Below, in pieces: positions 1 to 7,194 of a DNA stretch of 10,313 bases. A model generated the notes under the pieces. That model was not told the origin of the DNA and ran no database searches. It worked only from the letters and a program-made list of their open reading frames with translations. Position 1 is the stretch's first letter. Every line of letters starts with the position of its first letter. Source of the stretch: Akkermansiaceae bacterium (GTDB taxonomy: Bacteria > Verrucomicrobiota > Verrucomicrobiia > Verrucomicrobiales > Akkermansiaceae); assembly GCA_014379305.1 (NCBI GenBank), contig JACMMB010000349.1:1-10313 (forward strand). Direction: 5' to 3'. A program made the translations under genes and the position numbers.

Positions 1-1026
1 ACCTCGCAGTCGCGGCGCGTAGATGAAGCGCGCAACGACTCGCTCTTCGAGTTGGAGATCGCTTTCAAGCAAATCCCCGACCGCGGTGAAGTTCCCCCGT
101 GGCTCGTCGATCGCGTCTTCCGCAACCTGCTGACGGACATCACCGGCAACACGCACCGCGCGGAGTTCTGCATCGACAAGCTTTATTCGCCGGATAGTGC
201 GACGGGAAGGCTCGGGCTGCTGGAGATGCGGAATTTCGAGATGCCGCCGCATTCGCGGATGAGTTTGGCGCAGCATCTGGTTTTACGCGGGTTGGTGGCG
301 AGATTCTGGAAGGAGCCTTATGAGAAACCGATGGTGCGGTGGGATAGCGAGATTCACGATCGGTGGATGCTGCCGCATTTTATCTGGCAGGATTTCAATG
401 AGGTGTTGGGCGATCTCGGCAAACACGGATATCAGATCGATAGCAAATGGTTCGATCCGCATCTTGAATTCCGTTTCCCGAGGATCGGGGATCTTTCACA
501 ATTCGGGATCGAGATGGAGCTGCGGCATGCGATCGAGCCTTGGCATGTGCTGGGTGAGGAAGGCGCGGCGGGTGGAGCGGTACGGTATGTGGATTCATCC
601 GTGGAGCGGATGGAGGTGAAGGTGAAAGGGATGACGGGCGAGCGACATGTGGTGGCCTGCAACGGGTATCGGATTCCGCTGCATTCGACCGGGACGCATG
701 GGGAATTTGTGGCGGGCGTGAGGTATCGGGCGTGGCAGCCGCCGAATTGTCTACATCCGACGATTCCGGTGCATACACCGCTGGTTTATGATCTGGTGGA
801 TACTTGGAACGAGGCTTCGATCGCGGGATGCACGTATCATGCGTCGCACCCGGGAGGGATGAGCCATGAATCGTTTCCGGTGAATTCCTATGAAGCGGAA
901 GCGAGGCGGTTGGGGCGGTTTTTCCGGCACGGGCATACGGGGGGAAAGGTAAAAGTTGAAACTCCGCGGGAGAGCCCGGATTTCCCATTCACGCTGGATC
1001 TGAGAATGATGCCGGACAAGGGGTAA
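1..1026 (+). CDS. DUF2126 transglutaminase-like/putative amidoligase protein, C-terminal part (5' end outside window)
   Basis: The frame is open from the first base, so this is the last 341 residues of a larger protein. A TTG at 52 is only an internal leucine: the upstream codons read RRVDEARNDSLFELEIAF, a conserved DUF2126 block. Further family blocks follow: FRNLLTDITGNTHRAEFCID, LYSPDSATGRLGLLEMR, MLPHFIWQDF, LEPWHV-like HAIEPWHVLGEEGAAGG, RYVDSSVERMEVKV, GVRYRAWQPPNCLHPTIPVH and a final THPGG-type HASHPGG before the stop. Full-length relatives are around 1,100 residues and join an N-terminal transglutaminase-like domain to DUF2126, which has been predicted computationally to be an amidoligase. 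No substrate is known. No signal peptide or membrane segment appears in the visible part. The next gene starts within about 7-16 bases and is its usual partner, so they are probably cotranscribed and act together. The first ~180 bases use C-ending codons, unlike the rest. Family assignment is firm; biochemical function is inferred. Confidence 0.93.
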   Translation, partial: TSQSRRVDEARNDSLFELEIAFKQIPDRGEVPPWLVDRVFRNLLTDITGNTHRAEFCIDKLYSPDSATGRLGLLEMRNFEMPPHSRMSLAQHLVLRGLVARFWKEPYEKPMVRWDSEIHDRWMLPHFIWQDFNEVLGDLGKHGYQIDSKWFDPHLEFRFPRIGDLSQFGIEMELRHAIEPWHVLGEEGAAGGAVRYVDSSVERMEVKVKGMTGERHVVACNGYRIPLHSTGTHGEFVAGVRYRAWQPPNCLHPTIPVHTPLVYDLVDTWNEASIAGCTYHASHPGGMSHESFPVNSYEAEARRLGRFFRHGHTGGKVKVETPRESPDFPFTLDLRMMPDKG

Positions 1027-1033
1027 GGATTTT

Positions 1034-3487
1034 TTGGCGCAGATGAACCAGCGACAGAGATTTACTCCGGCATCGGCAGCGGGCCTGGCGGAAGTGCAGA
1101 TGCATGGCGCGTGGAACGAGCTGTTGGACGGGCAGGGGCGGGTGAGGCCGTATTGGTTCGAAATGTCATCGCGGATCCAGAGCTGGACGGCGGAGGAGCG
1201 GCGGGTTTTTTTGGAACAGGCGGGCCGGATGCTGGACGATCTGGGGACGACGTTCAACGTCTATCGCGATGTCGGGGGGGCGGGACAGCCGTATGAAATC
1301 GATCCGATTCCGTTTATCATGGAGTGGCAGGAGTGGCAGGCGGTGGAGCGGGGTCTGGCGCAGAGGATACGGTTGTTGGAAACAGTGTTGGGGGATTTGT
1401 ATGGACCCAGGAAATTGCTCAAAGAGGGCTTGGTGCCGCCGGATCTGGTGCATGCGAGTCCGGCGTTCCACCAATCCACGAGGGATATCCAGCCAGCGGG
1501 CGGGAAGTGGCTGATGGCGACGGGATGTGATCTGGTTAGGGGGGTGAACGGAGTGTGGACGGTGCTGCGGGATCACACGCATACTCCGGGCGGACTGGGT
1601 CAGACATTGGAAAACCGGAGTGTGGTTTCCGCAGTGCTGCCGGATTTATTCGAAAGCTGCCAGGTGGCGAAGCTGCAGCCGTTTTTCGATTCGGAGCGTG
1701 AGACCCTGCAAGCTTTGGAAACCAGCCGTGGAGGAGTTTCCAATCTGGTTTTCCTGACTCCGGGTTATCATCATCCGGCGTATTTCGAGCATGCATACAA
1801 AGCGCGGTTATTGGGAATCTCGCTGGTTGAGGCGGCGGATCTTACCGTGAGGGAAAGGCGTTTGTTTTTGAAGACATTGGGAGGCCTGAGAAGAGTGGAC
1901 GGAGTGATTTGCCGATTGGAGGAAGATGGCCTGGATCCTTTGGAGTTCTGGACTTCAGGTGGTGGGGGAGTGCCGGGATTGATTGAGGCGTGGCGGTCGG
2001 GAAACGTGGCGCTGGTGAATGCGCCGGGGGCGGGTTTCGCCGGCTCGGCGGCCTTGCAGGCGTTTCTGCCGTTGATTTGTAGAAAGTGGCTTGGTGAGGA
2101 ACTGTTATTGCCGTTTGTGGAAAGTTGGTGGCTGGGACAGAAGGCGGTGAGGGAGAGGGTGATGGAGGATTTGAGCTCCTATGTGTTGATGTCGGCGTTC
2201 GGCAAGGACCGTTTGCTGCCGGTGAAGTGGTCGGGATTGTCGGCGGCATCGCGCAAGCAGTGGCTGCTGATGATCGAGCAGAAGCCTTGGGATTTTGTGG
2301 TGCAGCGCGACATGAGTCCGAGCCTGGTGCCATCCATGCAGGGCCGAAGTGTGCAAAACAAGCCCGTGGTGTGGCGCGCATTCACATTGAACGGTATAAA
2401 CGGACCGGTGGTATTGCCGGGAGGACTTGGACGGGTGGGAAAATTGGGAGTGCCGCCGCAATTGTGGCCGGATCATGAAGGTTTCACCAAGGACGTTTGG
2501 TTGACGGGCAAGGCGGTGATTCCCGGGGTGATTGAGATCAACCAGACGATGAGGAAGGAGGCGTTGCGGGTCGCTCCGGAGGTGCCGAGCCGGATCGCGG
2601 AACAGTTGTATTGGGTAGGCCGCTATGCCGAGCGGGTGGAGCTGGTGACACGGATGCTGCGGGTGACCTTCCGCTGCCTTGAGGGCGAGAGTGGCAGAAG
2701 GCAACGCGATCAACTGGATGCCTGTCTCGGACTGATGGCGGGGAGTCATTTGCTTGGCGAAGGGGTCGCCAAGATGCGGACAAGCAGCGATCTGGGCATC
2801 CTCATTCATAGCAAGGAAGTGGCATGGAGTCTGGCAAGATTCGTGGCATCCCTGATTTCCAACGCAGCGGGAGCAAGGGATCGCTTGTCGGATGATACGT
2901 GGAGGTTTTTCAACCAGCTGAAGGGAATCGTAGATAGTGTGGATCATGTATCGAGGGCGACGGATTTGCTGAGGACGCTTGATAAGCTGGTCCTGCATCT
3001 GGCGGCTTTCTCCGGGATGCAGGCGGAAAACATGATCCGTGGGCAGGGCTGGCGTTTCCTGGAGACCGGGAGGAGAATCGAGCGGGCATGGTGCGGCCTG
3101 GCGTTGTTGCGGACGGCGGCCGGGGATCGCGCGATGCAGGAGCCGCTGATCGAGGTGTGCGACAGTGCGATGACATATCGGCGGAGGTATTTTTCCAGGC
3201 CGGAGTGGCAAGGTGTCGTCGAAGTGTTATTCTTCGACACGAGCAATCCGCGTGCGGTGGGATATCAGGTGGCGGTGTTGCGTAGGGAGGTAGATCTGTT
3301 TCCGGGAGATCATCAATTCGGGTTATTTCCGAGGATTATCGAGCGGGTCGCGGAGCTGGATTCAAGATTCAAAAGCAGCACGCTGCCTGACGAGGCGGAG
3401 CTGAAGCAGCTGGAAGGAAAGCTTGGCGGCTTATCGGACTTGCTGACGCAGCATTACTTCAGTCACTCGGTGAGGAGGGTATATTAG
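1034..3487 (+). CDS. Circularly permuted ATP-grasp and alpha-E domain fusion protein
   Basis: This protein of about 817 residues fuses two domains that are separate genes in many bacteria. Residues ~1-500 form a circularly permuted ATP-grasp domain (DUF404/DUF407 type). Visible blocks are LLETVLGDLYGPRKLL (~114-129), CDLVRGVNGVWTVLRDHTHT (~165-184) with TLENR shortly after, GVPGLIEAWRSGNVALVNAPG, LGEELLLPFVESWWLG, and LPGGLGRV near 462. Residues ~518-812 are an alpha-E helical domain (DUF403), opening with PSRIAEQLYWVGRYAERVEL. ATP-grasp enzymes join a carboxylate to an amine using ATP. This family, found with DUF2126 and transglutaminase genes, is predicted to make short peptides or modify proteins, but the product is unknown. 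It appears cytoplasmic, with no signal or clear membrane segment. The start is uncertain: TTG at 1034 has AAGGA four bases upstream, whereas ATG at 1043 has it 13 bases away. The protease-like and transglutaminase genes often found with this pair do not follow here. Confidence 0.92.
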   Translation: MAQMNQRQRFTPASAAGLAEVQMHGAWNELLDGQGRVRPYWFEMSSRIQSWTAEERRVFLEQAGRMLDDLGTTFNVYRDVGGAGQPYEIDPIPFIMEWQEWQAVERGLAQRIRLLETVLGDLYGPRKLLKEGLVPPDLVHASPAFHQSTRDIQPAGGKWLMATGCDLVRGVNGVWTVLRDHTHTPGGLGQTLENRSVVSAVLPDLFESCQVAKLQPFFDSERETLQALETSRGGVSNLVFLTPGYHHPAYFEHAYKARLLGISLVEAADLTVRERRLFLKTLGGLRRVDGVICRLEEDGLDPLEFWTSGGGGVPGLIEAWRSGNVALVNAPGAGFAGSAALQAFLPLICRKWLGEELLLPFVESWWLGQKAVRERVMEDLSSYVLMSAFGKDRLLPVKWSGLSAASRKQWLLMIEQKPWDFVVQRDMSPSLVPSMQGRSVQNKPVVWRAFTLNGINGPVVLPGGLGRVGKLGVPPQLWPDHEGFTKDVWLTGKAVIPGVIEINQTMRKEALRVAPEVPSRIAEQLYWVGRYAERVELVTRMLRVTFRCLEGESGRRQRDQLDACLGLMAGSHLLGEGVAKMRTSSDLGILIHSKEVAWSLARFVASLISNAAGARDRLSDDTWRFFNQLKGIVDSVDHVSRATDLLRTLDKLVLHLAAFSGMQAENMIRGQGWRFLETGRRIERAWCGLALLRTAAGDRAMQEPLIEVCDSAMTYRRRYFSRPEWQGVVEVLFFDTSNPRAVGYQVAVLRREVDLFPGDHQFGLFPRIIERVAELDSRFKSSTLPDEAELKQLEGKLGGLSDLLTQHYFSHSVRRVY

Positions 3488-3589
3488 GATGGAGAAGCGG
3501 ATATGTAGTTAATGTTTCCTGATTTTTCAGGGGGTCAAAACAATCTTGCTCTAATTGAGGTCTGGGAGGATGCTGGGGACATCGGGAAA
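3488..3589 (+). other. AT-richer gap before ftsK with a small hairpin
   Basis: This 102-base gap is visibly richer in A and T than the genes on either side, which argues that it is an untranslated leader rather than an N-terminal extension of FtsK. CCTGA (3518-3522) and TCAGG (3527-3531) can pair across a TTTT loop, with up to three added G-T wobbles. No T tract follows, so it is not a convincing terminator. A GGGAGGA sequence lies at 3564-3570, 19 bases before the chosen ATG at 3590, which is too far for a normal ribosome binding site. I could not find a convincing -35/-10 pair, though a promoter is plausible here. Confidence 0.3.
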
Positions 3590-6028
3590 ATGGCCAATCG
3601 AGTGAATAGAAAACGCGGAGAGAGGGATGAGCCGAAGAAGTGGTCCAACGAAATCGCGGGCGTTTGCTGGCTGGCGGGGGGGCTGGTTTTACTGTTGTCA
3701 CAGCTTTCGTATAGCCCGGCGGATTTGCCGAAATGGGGGCTGCTCGAGGCTTTTGCGGATAAGAGTGGAAAGTCCGGAGAGAACTGGCTGGGGCCCGTGG
3801 GGGGGATTCTGGCGTTTGTGCAGATCCTGCTATTTGGGGCGGCAGGCTGGATGTTGGGGCTGAGTTTCATATGGTTCGGGGTGTTGAAGCTGGCGTTCAA
3901 GGATGCCCTGTGGCCGAGAATTGTGGTTGGTTTGCTGGTGGTGTTGGTCTCAGGTGCGGTGTGGCTGCACGCGGCGGAAATCATTTTCGATGAATGGGCC
4001 GGGCGATGCAGGATGCCGAGCCCGGGCGGAGTGGTGGGAAATGGTTTGGGTGGATTTGCAATGATGCCCATTTTAGGTCGGCTGGGGACCATGCTGCTGA
4101 CGGGTGTGATTTATTTTATCGGGCTGATCTGGCTGGCGGGGCAAACTCCCATGGAATTTGCCCGTGGGTGTTCCCGCTTGCTCCGGCGCAGGATGGATGT
4201 GTGGAAGATGGGCAGGAGTGAAGCCGGCCGGGCGGATGCGCGGGAGCGGGAGCTTTTGCAGGAGCGTGAGCGGCAGCGCGAGCAAAGGAGATTGGAACGG
4301 GAGCTGGCGAAGCTGAAAACCGCCGGCAATACGGAACCGGGACAGGTCGAACTGGCAATACGCGACACGCCCATGCCGCAAATCATCGACGCATCCCAGC
4401 GCCGGGCAACCCAGCAAATGGAGGCGGGGGCAAAGCCATTCGAGCGCAGGAAGCCGGGGCATCAATCGCTTTCGGTGACGGGATTTGAGGATTACGAATT
4501 GCCGGGATTCGATTTGCTGGATGCGGTCGAAGAGGAGCATGCGGCTGCGAATCATGAGGAGTTGATTGAGATTCAAACGACAATCGTCGAGACGCTTAAA
4601 GCATTTGGAATCGAAGTGACCGCAGGCGATATTACGCGGGGTCCGACAATTACGAGGTATGAGATTTATCCATCGACCGGGCTGAGGGTTTCAAGAATCT
4701 CACAACTGGAAGCGGACATAGCGCGGGCGACGCGGGCGGAGCGGATCAATATTCTGGCACCGATTCCAGGCAAGGACACGGTAGGGATCGAGATTGCGAA
4801 TTCCAGCAAGGTGGCGGTGCCTTTGCATGAGCTGTTGCATGATCCGGAGTTCCGGTCTGCAAAGAAAAAGATTCCCTTGGCACTCGGGAAGGATGTTTAT
4901 GGCAAGACAGTGATCGGGGATCTGGCGGCGATGCCCCACTTGCTGGTGGCGGGGGCGACCGGTTCCGGAAAATCGGTCTGCATCAACTCGATCATCGCTT
5001 CGATCCTTTTCAAATTCGGGCCGGATGAGCTTCGGTTCATCATGGTCGATCCCAAAGTGGTGGAAATGCAGATGTATAACAAGCTGCCGCACATGGTGGT
5101 CCCGGTGGTGACCGATCCGAAGAAAACGGTGGCGGCGCTCAAGTGGGTGGTCAACGAAATGGAGAAGCGGTATAAGATTTTCGCGAAGGAGGGCGTCCGG
5201 AATTTCGATGGTTTCAACAACCGGCCACGGGAGGAAAAGGTCGAGGTTGAAGGGACGGCGAAACCAGAGCGCGAACCCGAGGTTGACCTCGACGCGATCG
5301 AAGCGATTGCCAACGCGCTTGAGGATGGGGATCTGATGCCGGAGGCGGAGTTCGAGGATTTGGAAATCGAGGAAATTCCAGACCGGTTCCCATATATCGT
5401 CGTGCTGATCGATGAACTCGCCGATCTGATGCAGACTGCGCCTGCGGATGTGGAGATGTGCATTGCAAGGATCGCCCAGAAGGCGCGCGCGGCCGGAATC
5501 CATTTGATCATCGCGACGCAGACGCCGAGGGCGGATGTGGTCACGGGAATCATCAAGGCGAACATTCCAAGCAGGATTGCGTTTCAGGTTTCATCCGCTC
5601 TGGATTCCCGTGTGATTCTGGATACGAAGGGTGCCGATAAGCTGGTGGGGAAAGGTGATATGCTGTATTTGCCGCCCGGTTCGGCAAAATTGGAAAGGGC
5701 GCAGGGGGCGTTTGTTTCGGATGCGGAGGTTGAACGGATCGTCGATCACTGCGCGAAGCAGGGCATGCCGAAGTATGAGAAGGACATCCGTGAGTCGATT
5801 GACGCGGAAGGGATGGACGATGAAGACGATGTTTCCCCGGCGGACGAGGAGCTGATCATCAAATGCATCGAGGTCGTGCGGCAGGAGCAGAAGGCGAGCA
5901 CTTCGTTGCTGCAGAGGCGGTTACGCCTGGGTTATACGAGGGCGGCGCGAATGGTGGATATTTTGGAACAAAGGGGGATTGTCGGGCCGGGTGAGGGAGC
6001 GAAACCAAGAGAGGTGTTTTTGAAATAA
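3590..6028 (+). CDS. ftsK: DNA translocase FtsK
   Basis: FtsK is a septal hexameric ATPase that pumps double-stranded DNA and helps resolve and segregate sister chromosomes at division. From the start used here it has 812 residues. The N-terminal ~180 hold about four membrane segments (~22-40, ~68-100, ~110-128, ~155-178). A charged, probably coiled-coil linker follows (~217-246, rich in R and E). The motor begins near 325 with GDITRGPTITRYEIYP. Walker A is GATGSGKS (455-462), Walker B is VVLIDE (D608, E609), and the downstream block is IARIAQKARAAGIHLIIATQ. The last ~60 residues (~750-812) form the winged-helix gamma domain that reads orienting DNA sequences (RRLRLGYTRAARMVDILEQR). An acidic insertion lies at ~546-598. 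QTPR (644-647) replaces the usual QRPS. An in-frame ATG at 3512 would add 26 residues, but that stretch is AT-rich and unlike FtsK N-termini, so 3590 is preferred. GTG at 3602 is also possible. The gene ends nine bases from the convergent argA-like gene. Confidence 0.96.
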   Translation: MANRVNRKRGERDEPKKWSNEIAGVCWLAGGLVLLLSQLSYSPADLPKWGLLEAFADKSGKSGENWLGPVGGILAFVQILLFGAAGWMLGLSFIWFGVLKLAFKDALWPRIVVGLLVVLVSGAVWLHAAEIIFDEWAGRCRMPSPGGVVGNGLGGFAMMPILGRLGTMLLTGVIYFIGLIWLAGQTPMEFARGCSRLLRRRMDVWKMGRSEAGRADARERELLQERERQREQRRLERELAKLKTAGNTEPGQVELAIRDTPMPQIIDASQRRATQQMEAGAKPFERRKPGHQSLSVTGFEDYELPGFDLLDAVEEEHAAANHEELIEIQTTIVETLKAFGIEVTAGDITRGPTITRYEIYPSTGLRVSRISQLEADIARATRAERINILAPIPGKDTVGIEIANSSKVAVPLHELLHDPEFRSAKKKIPLALGKDVYGKTVIGDLAAMPHLLVAGATGSGKSVCINSIIASILFKFGPDELRFIMVDPKVVEMQMYNKLPHMVVPVVTDPKKTVAALKWVVNEMEKRYKIFAKEGVRNFDGFNNRPREEKVEVEGTAKPEREPEVDLDAIEAIANALEDGDLMPEAEFEDLEIEEIPDRFPYIVVLIDELADLMQTAPADVEMCIARIAQKARAAGIHLIIATQTPRADVVTGIIKANIPSRIAFQVSSALDSRVILDTKGADKLVGKGDMLYLPPGSAKLERAQGAFVSDAEVERIVDHCAKQGMPKYEKDIRESIDAEGMDDEDDVSPADEELIIKCIEVVRQEQKASTSLLQRRLRLGYTRAARMVDILEQRGIVGPGEGAKPREVFLK

Positions 6029-6037
6029 CCCAAAGTC

Positions 6038-7162
6038 TCAAGCGCGGAGAATTTTTTCGAAGACCAGGGAATCGCGGCCGCTGGCTTCATATTGTAATTT
6101 GCGATGGGCGGGGAGGGCTATCAGGTCGGATTGGGTGTAATTGGCACGAATGAAAAAATCGGCGGCGCGGTTGGTAAGAGCGAAGACGCGCGGGATATTT
6201 TTATTGGCGGCGATGAGTTCGGCGTAGGCGACAAGCTCGATGCCGTAGCCGCGGCCTTCGTGCGCCTGCTTCACGTAAAGACAGGCGACTTCCGCACAGT
6301 TTTCGGAGGGATATGGGTGTAGGGCAACGCAGCCGACCACGTTGTCATCAATGGCCATGACATGATAGTCGCCGAGCTTGCGCTGGATGTCCTCGTAGTT
6401 GCGCGCGACGAGTTTGGTGCGGCGGACCACGCGTCCGATCATGCCGAGCAGCTCCGGGATGTCTTCCTCACGGAGCGCGCGGATGACACGGTAGCTATCG
6501 GCATGGACCATCGTGCCGACGCCTTCGTTGGAGAAAAGTTCGTCCACGAGAACTCCTTGCTGGCGTCCGTTGAGGACGTGGACGCGTGGCACTCCGCTAT
6601 GGCAGGCGAAGGCAGCGGCGGCCAGCAATTCGCGGCCATCTACGGTTTGATTGGCGAGGATGGCGGGAACATCGGCGGCGCGAATTGCGTGGACGGGTTC
6701 GCCGTTTACAAGGATCGAGTTTTCAAGGAGCGCAATGAGTTTGGAAACGCCGATGAGTTTGGCGAAATTGACGACTTCCGGGTCGAGTGGAAGGATTCCG
6801 GAGGCGTCGATGATGGCGGATTGGCCGCGGTGCAGGATCTCTTTGACCTCCTGCGCCGCAAGTGGATCGGTGATGGGGCGGGTGACGCGGGCAGCCATGA
6901 TTTCACATTCCAAGGTCCAATCGTAAAGATCCTTAAGATCGCCGCCGAGAACGCCAAGGACAAGTTTGACACCGAGGTCTTCGAGGACTGCCAAATCGAG
7001 AAGGGTTTCCGCGACAGCAGGCTCGGGGAGGAGTCCGGCCTCGATAAGGACACAAAAGATTTTTCCCCGGAATTGAGGGATGTATTGGAGGACCTCTCTT
7101 AAATCTTTTTTTTCAACCACAAGGCGGAGATTAAAGGTGCGGGTCGGGATTTGAAACTGCAA
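6038..7162 (-). CDS. argA: N-acetylglutamate synthase (ArgA-like) with shortened amino-acid-kinase domain
   Basis: The product should transfer acetyl from acetyl-CoA to glutamate, the first step of arginine synthesis in the cytoplasm. At 374 residues it is shorter than E. coli ArgA (443). Residues ~18-225 resemble the amino-acid-kinase-like half: YIPQFRGKIF (~27-36), LLDLAVLEDLGVKLVLG (~54-70), and a closing SGVPRVHVLNGR (~189-200) and DELFSNEGVGTMV (~207-219) that match ArgA well. The middle is reduced: the HGARPQI-type substrate motif expected near 70-76 reads GVLGGDL, and the total shortfall is about 65-70 residues. Residues ~226-374 are a GNAT domain with VGCVALHPYPSE, AEVACLYV and HEGRGYG (301-307). 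The start is uncertain: TTG at 7162 or GTG at 7120, neither with a Shine-Dalgarno sequence. It lies 32 bases after rimK and is probably cotranscribed with it. ArgA is the best match. A different GNAT substrate cannot be excluded given the altered kinase-like half. Confidence 0.8.
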   Translation of the reverse strand: MQFQIPTRTFNLRLVVEKKDLREVLQYIPQFRGKIFCVLIEAGLLPEPAVAETLLDLAVLEDLGVKLVLGVLGGDLKDLYDWTLECEIMAARVTRPITDPLAAQEVKEILHRGQSAIIDASGILPLDPEVVNFAKLIGVSKLIALLENSILVNGEPVHAIRAADVPAILANQTVDGRELLAAAAFACHSGVPRVHVLNGRQQGVLVDELFSNEGVGTMVHADSYRVIRALREEDIPELLGMIGRVVRRTKLVARNYEDIQRKLGDYHVMAIDDNVVGCVALHPYPSENCAEVACLYVKQAHEGRGYGIELVAYAELIAANKNIPRVFALTNRAADFFIRANYTQSDLIALPAHRKLQYEASGRDSLVFEKILRA

Positions 7163-7194
7163 AGAGACGGGCGGGCGGCTGCCGGGCCGAGCGG

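Noticed and set aside
2105..3211. Long minus-strand open frame (368 codons) opposite the ATP-grasp/alpha-E gene
   Set aside because: It is antisense to a gene with firm family matches. Its translation is rich in H, P, R and Q without any recognisable domain, as expected for GC-rich antisense frames.
3512..3589. Upstream ATG giving FtsK 26 extra residues
   Set aside because: The extra stretch is AT-rich, contains a small hairpin and does not resemble FtsK N-termini; the ATG at 3590 begins a basic segment directly before the first membrane helix.
6059..6088. Imperfect inverted repeat (GAAG-A-CCAG with CTGG-CTTC) as a terminator for ftsK
   Set aside because: It lies inside the argA-like coding region, has a bulge and a 13-base loop, and no T tract follows.
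6362..7102. Plus-strand open frame of 246 codons opposite the argA-like gene
   Set aside because: The minus-strand frame shows clear ArgA blocks, while this one shows no domain and is explained by codon bias of the opposite strand.
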